A stretch of 61,695 nucleotides of DNA from Rhodosalinus sediminis (GCF_003385555.1 NZ_QOHR01000015.1:1-61695); one strand, 5' to 3'; positions 50,321-61,251 are shown, counted from the stretch's first letter. A program made the numbers and translations. The notes: generated from the letters alone by a model not told the origin.

Positions 50321-51508
50321 TCAGCCCCGCGCCGCGTCCTCCGCCGCGCCGGTCAGCGCCTCCGCGATCGCGTCGAGCTCGTCCGTCGCGAGCCGCGCGG
50401 GCAGGCGCACGTCGCAGGCGACCTCCAGCATCGCGCGCGTGCGCGGCAGCTCCACCCGCTCGGGCAGGAACTCCCAGTTCCAGAAGGCGCGCGCGTTGTC
50501 GCGGCTCATCCCGAAGATCTGCACCTTCACGCCGCGGTCCGCGGCGGCCCCGGCGAAGGCCGCGCGTTGCTCCCGCGTCAGGCCGACGAGGTTGAACTGG
50601 ATCGAATCCGGCGCGCGCAGCTCGCCGGGCAGGGGCGCGGGCACCTCCATCCAGGGCGAGGCGTTCAGCGCCGCGGCGACGCGGTCGTGCCCGGCGCGTC
50701 CGTCGCGCACCCGGCGCGGCACCTCGGCGAGCTGCGGCCGGATCACCGCCGCGGAGAGGTTCGACATCCGCATGTTGTAGAGCGGCAGCCGGTTCTGCCA
50801 CGTCTCGAAGGGCGCCTGCAGCGCGCCGTGCTTCTTCCAGTTGTGCTCGTAGGCGCCGGACATGATGACCGCGCGGGCGATCAGGTCGGCGTCGTCGGTC
50901 ACCAGCATGCCGCCCTCGCCGCCGTTGACCAGCTTGTAGCTCTGGAAGCTGAAGGCGCCGACGCGCCCGAGCGTGCCGATCTTCCGCCCGTGCCAGAGCG
51001 TGCCGAGCGAATGCGCCGCATCCTCGATCACCGGCAGGTCGTGCGCCGCGGCGAGCTCCATGATCCGGTCCATGTCGCTGGTGTGCCCGCGCATGTGGCT
51101 GATCATCACCGCGTCCACGCCGGGCAGCTTCGCGGCGAAATCCTCGAGGTCGAGGCGGTAGTCCATCCCCACCTCGCAGAGCACCGGCACGCAGCCCGCG
51201 TGCACGATCGCCGAGGGCACCGCGGCGAAGGTGAAGCCCGGGATCGCCACCCGCGCGCCGCGCGGCAGGCCGAGCGCCTCGAGCGAGAGGAAGAGCGCGG
51301 CCGAGCAGCTCGACACCGCGAGCGCGAAGCGCGTGCCCATCATCTCGGCGAACTCGCGCTCCAGAAGCGCGACCGGCGCGTCCTCCGGCGCGGTGTAGCG
51401 GAAGAGATCGCCGGACAGGAGCAGCCGCTCGATCTCGGCCCGCGCGGCCTCGGGGATGGGCTCGGCCTGATGCGTGTCGGGCATCGCGGGAGCGTGGTGA
51501 TCTTTCAT
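50321..51508 (-). CDS. DegT/DnrJ/EryC1/StrS-family aminotransferase
   Basis: The 395-residue PLP enzyme has GTRFALAVSSCSAAL near the cofactor phosphate, VIEDAAHSLG for the PLP-contacting aspartate, and the PLP lysine in SFQSYKLVNGGEGG. This family transaminates nucleotide-linked keto sugars for surface polysaccharides. The start at 51508 has AAGGAAAT upstream. Neighbouring minus-strand genes encode a glycosyltransferase and an unknown protein, so a small polysaccharide group is possible. Substrate unknown. Confidence 0.9.
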   Translation of the reverse strand: MKDHHAPAMPDTHQAEPIPEAARAEIERLLLSGDLFRYTAPEDAPVALLEREFAEMMGTRFALAVSSCSAALFLSLEALGLPRGARVAIPGFTFAAVPSAIVHAGCVPVLCEVGMDYRLDLEDFAAKLPGVDAVMISHMRGHTSDMDRIMELAAAHDLPVIEDAAHSLGTLWHGRKIGTLGRVGAFSFQSYKLVNGGEGGMLVTDDADLIARAVIMSGAYEHNWKKHGALQAPFETWQNRLPLYNMRMSNLSAAVIRPQLAEVPRRVRDGRAGHDRVAAALNASPWMEVPAPLPGELRAPDSIQFNLVGLTREQRAAFAGAAADRGVKVQIFGMSRDNARAFWNWEFLPERVELPRTRAMLEVACDVRLPARLATDELDAIAEALTGAAEDAARG

Positions 51509-51623
51509 TTCGATTTCCTTAATCGAGGTTGCGACAAGTCTAAATCCGCGCGGGCGAAAACGCAAAGCCGGGCGCGGCCGGCCGGCACGATGTCGCAGGG
51601 TGTGGCGGATCGGCCGCGCCGCC

Positions 51624-52556
51624 TCAGTCCGGGAAATGGCGCCGGCGCGCCGCCTCCAGCCCGAGGTCGCAGCGGTGCAAGAGCCCCTCGGCCTCCAGCC
51701 GGGCGAGGAGCGGGGGATGCGCCACCGCCACCGCCTCGAAGAGCGCGCGCAGCCCGGCCTCGCCCTCCTCCGCCTCGATCCGGCGGAAGAGCGTATGCAG
51801 GTTGAGCGCGCCCCGCGCCTGCGGGCGCAGCTCAACGCGGTAGGAGCCCTGCGCGAGCCGGTAGCGGTAGTGCGCGCGAAACGCCTCCCACGAGGGCGCG
51901 TGCAGGTGGCAGAGCCGCACGTCGGAGAGCTCCCGCAGGCCCGGGTTCTCGGTCTCCCCCGCGAAGGCGTTGTGGATCTTCAGTTTCAGCCCGTGCCCCG
52001 GGCGCACGAAGAGCTTGCCCTGCACGTGGCTCAGGAACCCGCCCGGCAGATGCGCGGCCCAGGGGCCGTAGATCCGCTCGGCGGCGGCCTGCCGCGCGGC
52101 GCGGTCGGCGGGCGCGGCCTTGAAGTGGACGGGCGGCCCGCCCGCCGGATCGGCCAGCGCCTCGATCGGGCGCACGCGGGCGGTCAGGCAGTCGGCCGGC
52201 AGGGCGGAGAGCCGCGCGCCGATGTCGCCCTCGGGCCAGAGGAACTCGTCCACGTCGATATGGGCGAGCCAGTCGCACTCCGCCCGGCGGTTCAGCGCGT
52301 GGCGGGCGTTCACGAACTGGCGCGACTGATGCTTCTCGGGGCGGCCCTTGCGCTTCGCCCACCAGGCGTCGTCGGTGCGCACGACACGCACCTTCGGATG
52401 GGCGGCGAGCCGGGCCTCGGCCTCCGGCGCGTCGGCGTCGAGGTAGAGGTAGAGCCGGTGCGTGCCGAGCGCGAGGTGATGCGCCGCGAAGCGCAGGATC
52501 GCGGCGTCCGGCGCCTTGATCGTGGCGATCACGCCCCATGTCGCACCGGCGCTCAT
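51624..52556 (-). CDS. Glycosyltransferase family 2-like protein
   Basis: The 310-residue protein resembles the Glyco_tranf_2_4 group. It has an N-terminal VIATIKAPDAAILRFAAHHL strand-helix (given as VIATIKAPDAA and RFAAHHLALG), then LYLDADAP, a DxD-like HIDVDEFLWP, and a C-terminal HLHAPSWEAF. The acceptor and donor are unknown. It follows the unknown 260-residue gene, with their ends overlapping by a few bases or separated by ten, depending on frame. Confidence 0.85.
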   Translation of the reverse strand: MSAGATWGVIATIKAPDAAILRFAAHHLALGTHRLYLYLDADAPEAEARLAAHPKVRVVRTDDAWWAKRKGRPEKHQSRQFVNARHALNRRAECDWLAHIDVDEFLWPEGDIGARLSALPADCLTARVRPIEALADPAGGPPVHFKAAPADRAARQAAAERIYGPWAAHLPGGFLSHVQGKLFVRPGHGLKLKIHNAFAGETENPGLRELSDVRLCHLHAPSWEAFRAHYRYRLAQGSYRVELRPQARGALNLHTLFRRIEAEEGEAGLRALFEAVAVAHPPLLARLEAEGLLHRCDLGLEAARRRHFPD

Positions 52557-52566
52557 GCGGGGCCGC

Positions 52567-53349
52567 TCATCCGGCGGCGCGCGCCGCCCGGGTGGCGCGG
52601 CGGGCCTTGCGCACGCGCATGCGGCGCAGGCGGCGGAACACCGTGCGGGGGTCGTGCATCAGCCGGTCCAGCATGCCGTGCGCGAGCGGGCGGATCACCG
52701 CGTCGCCCTCGGCCATGCGCCAGAGCCGGCCCAGCAGGTTCACGTCGAGCCCGCCCGCGTCGAGCGAATAGGCGTCCATCTCGAGCGGCAGGGGCGCGCG
52801 GCTGCGGCCGCGCAGGCGGAAGCTCATGGCGGGGGCGAAGCCGGAATAGCGCCGCTCGGTCTCGTAGAGCTTCATCATGGCGAAGAGCGTGGAGAGCGAC
52901 TCGCCCACCATGCGCTGCGTCTCGGTCGCGCCATGCGTGCCGAAGGTGGTGAGCGCCGAGACCTGCCAGCGGAGGTTCAGCTCCTCGAGCAGATGCGCGC
53001 CCTCCTCGGCCCAGAGCCGGACGAAGAGCGGCGCCGTCTGCGGCGGCTGCGCCCGCTTGCGCAGATGCGCGACGAGCAGCCCGTGCAGGCAGGCGAGCTC
53101 GGAGCGCCCCGCGAGCTCCTCGCGCAGGGCGAGATACTTGCGCCGGTTGGGCGAGGCGAGACCGGCGCGGCGCTCCGGGTCCTCGGCGGGCGGCGGCACG
53201 CGCGCGGCCCTGAGGGGCGCGAGATCGACGTCGCGCGGCGGCAGCGCCTCGCCCGGGGCGAAGTCGAGCGGCGCGCGCCGCGCCTCCATCTCCTCGAGCA
53301 CGGCGTCGATGCCGCCGGGATAGGTGCACCGCTCTTCGCTGTCGCTCAT
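52567..53349 (-). CDS. Conserved hypothetical protein
   Basis: The 260-residue protein is mostly helical, with FVRLWAEEGAHLLEELNLRWQ (given as FVRLWAEEGAHLLEE), LTTFGTHGATETQRMVGES and a strongly basic C-terminus (RLRRMRVRKARRATRAARAA). No signal peptide or transmembrane helix is obvious. I know of similar unassigned proteins in Rhodobacterales but cannot name a function. It precedes the glycosyltransferase in the same direction. Confidence 0.75.
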   Translation of the reverse strand: MSDSEERCTYPGGIDAVLEEMEARRAPLDFAPGEALPPRDVDLAPLRAARVPPPAEDPERRAGLASPNRRKYLALREELAGRSELACLHGLLVAHLRKRAQPPQTAPLFVRLWAEEGAHLLEELNLRWQVSALTTFGTHGATETQRMVGESLSTLFAMMKLYETERRYSGFAPAMSFRLRGRSRAPLPLEMDAYSLDAGGLDVNLLGRLWRMAEGDAVIRPLAHGMLDRLMHDPRTVFRRLRRMRVRKARRATRAARAAG

Positions 53350-53437
53350 CGCTGCCTCTCTCCTCTCCCGGGCGTGCCGGAGCGGTGTGACGACATGATG
53401 GCGGGTGCGGGGCGCAGGTGCCCGCCCCGCGCGGCGG

Positions 53438-55045
53438 TCAGACCTGCATTTCCTTGGTGTCGGTGAGCGTCAGGTCGGGCCAGTCGCGCTCCACCCGGTC
53501 GATATCCCACTGAAGCCGGGTAAGATAGACCATGTCGCCGTCGTTGTCGGTCGCCATGTGCTGCTTGTTGGCGTTGGCGAAGCGCTCCAGCGCGGCCTTG
53601 TCGCCCGCGACCCAGCGCGCGGAGGTGAACTGCGTCGGCTCGAAGCGCACGGGCAGGCCGTATTCCATCTCGATCCGGCTGGCGAGGACGTCGAACTGAA
53701 GCTGCCCGACCACGCCGACGATGAAGCCCGAGCCCACCACCGGCTTGAAGACCTTGGCCGCGCCCTCCTCGGCGAACTGCATCAGCGCCTTCTCGAGGTG
53801 CTTGGCCTTCATCGGGTCGCCTGCGCGCGCCTGCTGCAGAAGCTCGGGCGCGAAGGAGGGGATGCCGGTGACGCGCAGCCCCTCGCCCTCGGTCAGCGTG
53901 TCGCCGATGCGCAGCTGGCCGTGGTTCGGGATGCCGATGATGTCGCCCGCCCAGGCCTCCTCGGCGAGCTCGCGGTCGGAGGCGAGGAAGAGCACCGGCG
54001 CCGAGACGGTCATCGCCTTCTTCGAGCGGACATGGGTGAGCTTCATGCCCCGCTTGAAGTGCCCCGATGCGAGCCGGACGAAGGCCACGCGGTCGCGGTG
54101 CTTGGGGTCCATGTTGGCCTGCACCTTGAAGACGAAGCCCGCGACCTTGCCCTCCTCGGGGGCGATCTGACGCGGCTCGGCGCGCGCCGGCTGCGGCTCG
54201 GGGGCGTAGGTGCCGATCCCCTCCATCAGTTCCTTCACGCCGAAGGAGTTGATCGCGGAGCCGAACCAGATGGGCGTCAGGTGGCCCTCCTGCACCGCCT
54301 TCAGGTCGAGGGGCGGCATCAGTTCGCGCGCCATCTCGACCTCCTCGCGGAGCTTGTCGAGCAGGTCGGGCGGCACGTGCTCGGCGAGCTTCGGGTCGTC
54401 GAGGCCCGCGATCCCGATCGATTCGGCCACGCGGTTGCGGTCCGCGCGGTCCATGAGCTCCAGCCGGTCGTTGAGGATGTCGTAGCAGCCGAGGAAATCC
54501 TGCCCCATGCCGATCGGCCAGCTGGCCGGGGTCACGTCGATGGCGAGGTTTTCCTGAATCTCGTCCACGATCTCGAAGCTGTCGCGGCTCTCCCGGTCCA
54601 TCTTGTTGCAGAAGGTCAGGATCGGCAGGTCGCGCAGGCGGCAGACCTCGAAGAGCTTGCGCGTCTGGCTCTCGACGCCCTTGGCGCCGTCGATGACCAT
54701 GATCGCGGCGTCCACCGCCGTGAGCGTGCGGTAGGTGTCCTCGGAGAAGTCGGAGTGGCCCGGCGTGTCCACGAGGTTGAAGCGGAAGTCCTTGTAGTCG
54801 AAGGACATGGCCGAGGCCGAGACGGAGATGCCGCGGTCCTTCTCCATCTGCATGTAGTCCGAGCGCGTGCGCCGCGCCTCGCCCTTGGCGCGGACCTGGC
54901 CCGCCATCTGGATCGCGCCGCCGTAGAGCAGGAACTTCTCGGTCAGCGTCGTCTTGCCCGCATCCGGGTGCGAGATGATGGCGAAGGTACGCCTGCGGGC
55001 GATCTCGGCCGGCAGGTCGGGGCGGTTGGCGCGCGCGTCGAGCAT
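53438..55045 (-). CDS. prfC: Peptide chain release factor 3
   Basis: RF3 is the GTPase that removes RF1 or RF2 from the ribosome after termination. The 535-residue protein has G1 SHPDAGKTTL, G3 DTPGHSDF, G4 NKMD, a domain II with AFVRLASGHFKRGMKL, and the RF3-specific C-terminus. The ATG at 55045 gives the usual N-terminus. A GC inverted repeat without a T tract (GCGGGGC/GCCCCGC near 53410-53430) follows the stop. Confidence 0.95.
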   Translation of the reverse strand: MLDARANRPDLPAEIARRRTFAIISHPDAGKTTLTEKFLLYGGAIQMAGQVRAKGEARRTRSDYMQMEKDRGISVSASAMSFDYKDFRFNLVDTPGHSDFSEDTYRTLTAVDAAIMVIDGAKGVESQTRKLFEVCRLRDLPILTFCNKMDRESRDSFEIVDEIQENLAIDVTPASWPIGMGQDFLGCYDILNDRLELMDRADRNRVAESIGIAGLDDPKLAEHVPPDLLDKLREEVEMARELMPPLDLKAVQEGHLTPIWFGSAINSFGVKELMEGIGTYAPEPQPARAEPRQIAPEEGKVAGFVFKVQANMDPKHRDRVAFVRLASGHFKRGMKLTHVRSKKAMTVSAPVLFLASDRELAEEAWAGDIIGIPNHGQLRIGDTLTEGEGLRVTGIPSFAPELLQQARAGDPMKAKHLEKALMQFAEEGAAKVFKPVVGSGFIVGVVGQLQFDVLASRIEMEYGLPVRFEPTQFTSARWVAGDKAALERFANANKQHMATDNDGDMVYLTRLQWDIDRVERDWPDLTLTDTKEMQV

Positions 55046-55141
55046 GAGCGGCGATATAGGGAAGGGGCGGGGCGCGCGCAATCGGCCCGGCGGGACGGCG
55101 CTGTTTCGCTGCGCGAAAGGCGCCCCGCCCGCCGTCCCGCC

Positions 55142-56137
55142 TCAGCGCGCCGAGGCGCGGCGCAGGCGGTCCACCGCGTCGGGGTGACGGGCGAGCGTCT
55201 CCTCCACCTCGAAGCCGGTCTGCGGCGCCGGGCGGTGCGCGGCGAGCCGCGGCGCGAGCGTCTCGGGCAGGATGGGCCGCGTGCGCGCGTCGATCAGGAG
55301 CGACTCGGCCGCGATGCCCTCGGCGTAGATGATCTGATGCCGGTCGAAGAGCAGCTGGAAGTAGTCGAGAAAGCCGCCCACGCGGACGCGGACGCTGGTG
55401 CCGTTGACGAGGTGACGCGCGCGCACAAGCACCTCCGACCGGCCCGCGCCGAGCGCGTCCTCGCGCTGCCAGACGAAGAGGCGGTGATCGCGGCTGACCA
55501 CCAGATCGGCGGCGTTGTTGAGCGCGCCCGCGCCGACGACGATCGGCGCGAAGGCGCCCACCGCGCGCACCGTCGTCTGCCCGATCCAGCGCACGGGCTG
55601 CGCGCCGTCGTCGCGCGTGAGCACCCGGTCGCCCGGGCGCAGGTCCTCGATCGGGACCTGCGCGCCGGAGGCCGCGGTGATCCGCGTGCCCCGCGCGAAG
55701 GAGACGCAGCCGAGCTCGGCGAGGCGGCGGTGCGCGCCCGCGCGGTCGATGCCCACGAGCGTGTAGCCCGCGCGCGCGGCGAGCTCGGCGAGGGGGTGCA
55801 GGTAGACGGCGGCGATGCAGCCCTCCGCGTCCAGCTCGACGAAGACGAGGCCCTCGGTCGTGCGGCCGTCCGCGCCCATCAGGGTGAGCCGACAGTCGAG
55901 ATGGAGCGCCGCGCCGGGCCGGCCGAGGGCGGAGCCCGGGGCCACGGTGAACGCTGTGCCGGCCCCCGGCGCCACCGCGAGGCGCGCGGGCCGCGCCGCC
56001 TCGGAGAGTTCGTAAACGTCGTCGGGCTGTAGGTCCTCCGCCACGCTCAGCGCGTCGCCGCGGTTCGTGCCCTGCGTGACGGTGATCGCCTCGGCCGCGA
56101 ACACGAGAAGCTGCAGGGGCGGGCGGTCGGCGGGCAT
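55142..56137 (-). CDS. Hint (Hedgehog/intein) domain protein
   Basis: The 331-residue protein has a beta-rich N-terminal half of about 140 residues. The Hint_2 domain starts at CVSFARGTRITAASG and continues with VPIEDLRPGDRVLTRDDGAQPVRWIG (given as IEDLRPGDRVLT and PVRWIG), VVSRDHRLFVW and a late QIIYAEGIAAESLL. The splice-type cysteine and the TxxxH-like SRDH are present. In Rhodobacterales such proteins are common next to RTX-type or secreted proteins; the purpose of self-cleavage here is unknown. Confidence 0.87.
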   Translation of the reverse strand: MPADRPPLQLLVFAAEAITVTQGTNRGDALSVAEDLQPDDVYELSEAARPARLAVAPGAGTAFTVAPGSALGRPGAALHLDCRLTLMGADGRTTEGLVFVELDAEGCIAAVYLHPLAELAARAGYTLVGIDRAGAHRRLAELGCVSFARGTRITAASGAQVPIEDLRPGDRVLTRDDGAQPVRWIGQTTVRAVGAFAPIVVGAGALNNAADLVVSRDHRLFVWQREDALGAGRSEVLVRARHLVNGTSVRVRVGGFLDYFQLLFDRHQIIYAEGIAAESLLIDARTRPILPETLAPRLAAHRPAPQTGFEVEETLARHPDAVDRLRRASAR

Positions 56138-56280
56138 GGGCGGTGCGTCTCCCTCGGGGCGTGAGCGTAGCGCCCTCCGTCTGCCCGGGGAATGTGGCGC
56201 GAGTTGGGAAGATCCGCGGCGCGACTGGCGGGCGCGGCGCGGGGGTGCTAGGCGACGGCGACGCCAAGAGGGAGGGCACG

Positions 56281-57060
56281 ATGGATCTGGGGATCAGGGG
56301 CAAGCGGGCGCTGGTTTGCGCCTCGAGCAAGGGGCTCGGCCGCGGCTGCGCCGAGGCGCTGGCGGCGGCCGGCGTCGATCTGGTGATGAACGCGCGCGGC
56401 GCCGAGGCGCTGGACCGCGCGGCGCGCGAGATCCGCGCGGCGCACGGCGTCGCGGTCACGCCGGTCGCCGGCGACATCACCACGGAGGACGGCCGCGCGC
56501 AGGTGCTGGAGGCGGCCGCGGACGTGGACATCCTCGTGACCAACGCGGGCGGGCCGCCGCCGGGCGTCTGGTCGGACTGGGACCGCGAGGATTTCATCCG
56601 CGCGCTCGACGCCAACATGCTCGCGCCGATCGCGCTGATGACCGTGCTCCTGCCCGGCATGATGGAGCGCGGCTGGGGCCGGGTGGTCAATATCACCTCG
56701 CAGTCGGTGAAGGCGCCGATCCCGCAGCTCGGCCTGTCGAACGCGGCGCGCACCGGGCTGACGGGCTACGTCGCCGGCACCGCGCGGCAGGTGGCCGAGG
56801 CGGGGGTGACGATCAACAACCTCCTGCCCGGCATCCACGCCACCGACCGCGCCGACGCGCTCGATCAGGGCGTGGCCGAGCGCGAGGGCATCACCCTCGA
56901 GGAAGCGCGGGCGCGGCGCGAGGCGAGCATCCCCGCGCGCCGCTACGGCACGGCCGAGGAATTCGGCGCCGCCTGCGCCTTCCTCTGCTCGGTGCACGCG
57001 GGCTTCGTCGTGGGGCAGAACCTGCTCCTCGACGGGGGCGGGACCAACTTCACCATCTGA
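56281..57060 (+). CDS. SDR-family oxidoreductase lacking the Tyr of the active site
   Basis: The 259-residue Rossmann-fold protein has the cofactor-binding ASSKGLGRGCA loop, the NAGGPPPG motif and the catalytic serine in NITSQSVKAP. The expected YxxxK is absent: the aligned segment reads LGLSNAARTGLTG. The C-terminus LLDGGGTNFTI is of the FabG-like type. It belongs to a known atypical SDR subgroup with this LSNAxR pattern; catalysis, if any, must differ. The ATG at 56281 opens the conserved part. Confidence 0.88.
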   Translation: MDLGIRGKRALVCASSKGLGRGCAEALAAAGVDLVMNARGAEALDRAAREIRAAHGVAVTPVAGDITTEDGRAQVLEAAADVDILVTNAGGPPPGVWSDWDREDFIRALDANMLAPIALMTVLLPGMMERGWGRVVNITSQSVKAPIPQLGLSNAARTGLTGYVAGTARQVAEAGVTINNLLPGIHATDRADALDQGVAEREGITLEEARARREASIPARRYGTAEEFGAACAFLCSVHAGFVVGQNLLLDGGGTNFTI

Positions 57061-57068
57061 TCCGGCAC

Positions 57069-57100
57069 GCCGCCGCCCGCCTTGCAGGGGCGGGGGCGGC
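57069..57100 (+). terminator. GC-rich hairpin after the SDR gene
   Basis: GCCGCC-CCCGCC pairs with GGCGGG-GGCGGC with one bulged G and a seven-base loop. A second perfect hairpin, CCGAGCG-TTT-CGCTCGG, follows at 57120-57136 just before AAAA. Either could separate the SDR and ABC genes. Confidence 0.45.
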
Positions 57101-57158
57101 TTGCTATCTGCGCCGGAGACCGAGCGTTTCGCTCGGAAAACCCCGGAAGGCTTCCCCG

Positions 57159-58250
<1,092 letters not shown>

Positions 58251-58257
58251 GCCGGCC

Positions 58258-59433
58258 TCAGCCCGCGCCGAGCTCGATCACCTGCACCTGCCGACCCTTC
58301 GCGGCGAGCGCCACCTCGCCCTCGCAGAGGCGCAGCGCGTCGGCGCCGAAGACCTCGCGCCGCCAGCCCGAAAGCGCGGGCACGTCGCGCGCGCCCGCGG
58401 CGATGGCGTCCAGATCGGCGGCCGAGGCGATCAGCTTCGACGCGACGTCGGCCTGATCGGACTTCGCCTTGAGCAGGACGCGCAGCAGATCGGCGAGCGC
58501 CGGGTTGGGCTGCGCCTTGTCGCGGCCGCGGCCGGGGCGGGGCAGGTCCTCCTCGGGGCAATTCAGCCCGGCCTCGACGGCGGCGAGGATGCCCTCCGCG
58601 ATCTCGCCCTTGCGCGCCTCGCGCAGGAGAAGCCGCAAGCGCGAGAGGTCCTTCGAGTCGCGCGGCTTGCTCGAGGCGATCTCGAGCAGCGCGTCGTCCT
58701 TGTAGACGCGGTTGCGCGGTACGTCGCGGCGCTGGGCGTAGGCCTCGCGGAAGCGGGCGAGCTCGCGCACGATGGCGAGGAAGCGCGGCTGGTCGTTGCG
58801 GGTGCGGATGCGCTGCCAAGCGTCCTCGGGCCGGAGCTCGTAGGTCGCGGGATCGGTGAGCGCCGCGATCTCCTCGGCGACCCAGCGGTCGCGCCCCGTC
58901 TCGGCGAGCCGCGCGGAGAGCGCCTCGTAGATCACGCGCAGATGCGTCACGTCGGCGAGCGCGTAGGCCTTCTGCGCCTCCGACAGCGGGCGGCGCGACC
59001 AGTCGGTGAAGCGCGACGTCTTGTCGAGGCTCGCCTTCGCCACCTTCTTGACGAGCGTCTCGTAGCCCACCTGCTCGCCGAAGCCGCAGACCATCGCGGC
59101 CACCTGCGTGTCGAAGAGCGGCGCGGGGATCACGCCCGCGTCGACGTAGAAGATCTCGAGGTCCTGCCGCGCGGCGTGAAAGACCTTCACCGTGCTCTCG
59201 TCGCGGAAGAGCGTGTAGAGCGGGTCGAGCGACAGATCGCCCTCGATCGGGTCGACGAGCACCGCGTCGCCCGCCTCCGCCCCGTCCTCGCCGGGGATGG
59301 CGAGCTGCAGCAGGCAGAGCTTCGCGTAATAGGTCCGCTCGCGCATGAACTCGGTGTCGACGGTGACGTAGGGGGCCGCCTGCGCGCGGCGGCAGAACGC
59401 GGCGAGATCCTCGGTCGTGGTGATGGTGCGCAT
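58258..59433 (-). CDS. rnd: Ribonuclease D
   Basis: RNase D trims tRNA 3' ends. The 391-residue protein has the DEDD exonuclease motifs: VDTEFMRERTYY (Asp and Glu), FHAARQDLEIF (Asp) and YALADVTHL (final Asp with Tyr). A C-terminal HRDC-like helical region follows. The ATG at 59433 is used; the frame runs 17 codons further upstream without conserved residues. The stop lies seven bases from the convergent ABC gene. Confidence 0.94.
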   Translation of the reverse strand: MRTITTTEDLAAFCRRAQAAPYVTVDTEFMRERTYYAKLCLLQLAIPGEDGAEAGDAVLVDPIEGDLSLDPLYTLFRDESTVKVFHAARQDLEIFYVDAGVIPAPLFDTQVAAMVCGFGEQVGYETLVKKVAKASLDKTSRFTDWSRRPLSEAQKAYALADVTHLRVIYEALSARLAETGRDRWVAEEIAALTDPATYELRPEDAWQRIRTRNDQPRFLAIVRELARFREAYAQRRDVPRNRVYKDDALLEIASSKPRDSKDLSRLRLLLREARKGEIAEGILAAVEAGLNCPEEDLPRPGRGRDKAQPNPALADLLRVLLKAKSDQADVASKLIASAADLDAIAAGARDVPALSGWRREVFGADALRLCEGEVALAAKGRQVQVIELGAG

Positions 59434-59509
59434 TCCGGCCCCGATGCAGTGCGTGTCGCGCCCGACCGGGCGCGCGGGCTGCATACGCGATGCCCGCCGC
59501 GAAGGAAAG

Positions 59510-60118
59510 TCAACCGAGGTGGAGCGGGCGCCGCTCGCCCTCGGCCACGCGGCGCAGCACCGCCGGGTAGAGCCGGTGCTCGGCCGCCTGCACCCGCGCC
59601 GCGAGCGTCTCGGGGGTGTCGTCCGGCCGGACGGGCACCTCCGCCTGCCCGAGGATCGGCCCGGCGTCGAGGTCGGGCGTCACCTCGTGCACCGTGCAGC
59701 CGTGGCGCGTCTCGCCCGCCTCCAGCGCGCGGGCGTGGGTGTCGAGCCCGCGGAACTTCGGCAGGAGCGAGGGGTGGATGTTGAGCATCCGCCCCTCCCA
59801 CCGCGCGACGAAGCCGCCGGTCAGCACCCGCATGAACCCGGCGAGGCAGATCAGGTCCGGCCGCGCGGGCTCCAGCGCGGCCTGAAGCGCCGCCTCGAAG
59901 GCGGCGCGGTCGGCATGGGCGCGGTGATCCACGACCGCCGTCGGCACGCCCGCTGCCTCCGCCTTCGCGAGGCCCCCGGCGCCGGGAACGTTGGACAGAA
60001 CCAGCACGGGCCGCGCCGGATGATCGCCCGTCATGCTCTCGACGAGGCGGACCATGTTCGACCCCGACCCGGAGATCAGGATCGCGACGCGCAGGGGCTC
60101 AGCCGAGGCGGCCGTCAT
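59510..60118 (-). CDS. purN: Phosphoribosylglycinamide formyltransferase
   Basis: PurN formylates GAR using 10-formyl-tetrahydrofolate in purine synthesis. The 202-residue protein has the N-terminal [10 protein letters not shown] phosphate loop, the catalytic Asn/His in [13 protein letters not shown], and the catalytic Asp in [13 protein letters not shown]. It overlaps purM by 20 bases, indicating cotranscription and coupled translation. Confidence 0.96.
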   Translation of the reverse strand: MTAASAEPLRVAILISGSGSNMVRLVESMTGDHPARPVLVLSNVPGAGGLAKAEAAGVPTAVVDHRAHADRAAFEAALQAALEPARPDLICLAGFMRVLTGGFVARWEGRMLNIHPSLLPKFRGLDTHARALEAGETRHGCTVHEVTPDLDAGPILGQAEVPVRPDDTPETLAARVQAAEHRLYPAVLRRVAEGERRPLHLG

Positions 60119-61163
60119 GGACCACGCCTTCCCCGGCCTCGACCCGGCCGATCACGGCGACCCGCTCGCCCTCCGCCTCCAGCGTCGCGGCGAGCGCCTC
60201 GGCCCGGTCCGGGGCGGCGACGGCCACCATGCCGATGCCGCAGTTGAAGCTCCGCAGCATCTCCGCCTCCGCGATGCCGCCCGCCTCGCGCAGCCAGCCG
60301 AAGACCGGGGGCAGGGACCACGCCGAGAGGTCCACCCGCGCGCCGAGCCCTTCGGGCAGCACGCGCGGCAGGTTCTCGGTCAGCCCGCCGCCGGTGATGT
60401 GGGCGAGCCCGCGCAGCCCGCCCGCGCGCAGCGCCGCGAGCGCCGGGCGCACGTAGAGCCGCGTGGGCGTCAGGAGCGCCGCGCCGAGCGTGCCGTCGCC
60501 GAAGGGCGCGGCCGCGTCCCAGGTCAGCCCCTCGGCCTCCGCCACCCGGCGCACCAGCGAGAAGCCGTTAGAATGCACCCCGTCCGAGGCGAGCCCGAGC
60601 AGAACGTCGCCCTCGGCCAAGCCGGCGGGCAGGCCCGCGCCGCGCTCCATCGCGCCGACGGCGAAGCCCGCGAGGTCGAAGTCGCCCGGCGCGTACATCC
60701 CCGGCATCTCGGCCGTCTCGCCGCCGATCAGCGCGCAGCCCGCCCCGGCGCAGCCCTCGGCCACGCCCTCGATCACCTCAGCCGCCGCCTCCGGCGCGAG
60801 GCGCCCGGTGGCGAAGTAGTCGAGGAAGAAGAGCGGCTCGGCCCCCTGGCAGACGAGGTCGTTGACGCACATCGCCACGAGGTCCACGCCCACGGTCGAA
60901 AGGCGCCCGGTGTCGATCGCGATGCGGAGCTTGGTGCCCACCCCGTCCGTCGCGGCGACGAGGATCGGGTCCGCGTAGCCCGCCGCCTTCGGGTCGAAGA
61001 GCGCGCCGAAGCCGCCGAGACCGGACATCACGCCCGGCCGTGCCGTGCGCTTCGCCGCCGGCCCGATCCGCTCCACCAGCGCCTCGCCGGCGGCGATGTC
61101 CACGCCCGCCTCGGCGTAGGTCAGCCCCTTGCGCGTCTCGCTCACCGGCCCGTCCTCCGTCAT
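60099..61163 (-). CDS. purM: Phosphoribosylformylglycinamidine cyclo-ligase
   Basis: PurM closes the imidazole ring of AIR with ATP. The 354-residue protein has [16 protein letters not shown] at the start, [33 protein letters not shown] (given as [14 protein letters not shown]), [12 protein letters not shown] and [13 protein letters not shown], all family landmarks. It is the first gene of the purM-purN pair. Confidence 0.96.
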   Translation of the reverse strand: MTEDGPVSETRKGLTYAEAGVDIAAGEALVERIGPAAKRTARPGVMSGLGGFGALFDPKAAGYADPILVAATDGVGTKLRIAIDTGRLSTVGVDLVAMCVNDLVCQGAEPLFFLDYFATGRLAPEAAAEVIEGVAEGCAGAGCALIGGETAEMPGMYAPGDFDLAGFAVGAMERGAGLPAGLAEGDVLLGLASDGVHSNGFSLVRRVAEAEGLTWDAAAPFGDGTLGAALLTPTRLYVRPALAALRAGGLRGLAHITGGGLTENLPRVLPEGLGARVDLSAWSLPPVFGWLREAGGIAEAEMLRSFNCGIGMVAVAAPDRAEALAATLEAEGERVAVIGRVEAGEGVVHDGRLG

Positions 61164-61213
61164 CGCTCGCTTCGCCCGTAGCCGATCCCCGCGCCGCGGG
61201 CAACGGCCAAGGC

Positions 61214-61242
61214 TTGACGCCCGCCGACCCGCCCCCTAGCAC
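61214..61242 (+). promoter_or_regulatory. Probable promoter of the tRNA gene
   Basis: TTGACG (61214-61219), a 17-base spacer, then TAGCAC (61237-61242), ending ten bases before the tRNA 5' end. Confidence 0.5.
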
Positions 61243-61251
61243 CACCCCGGC

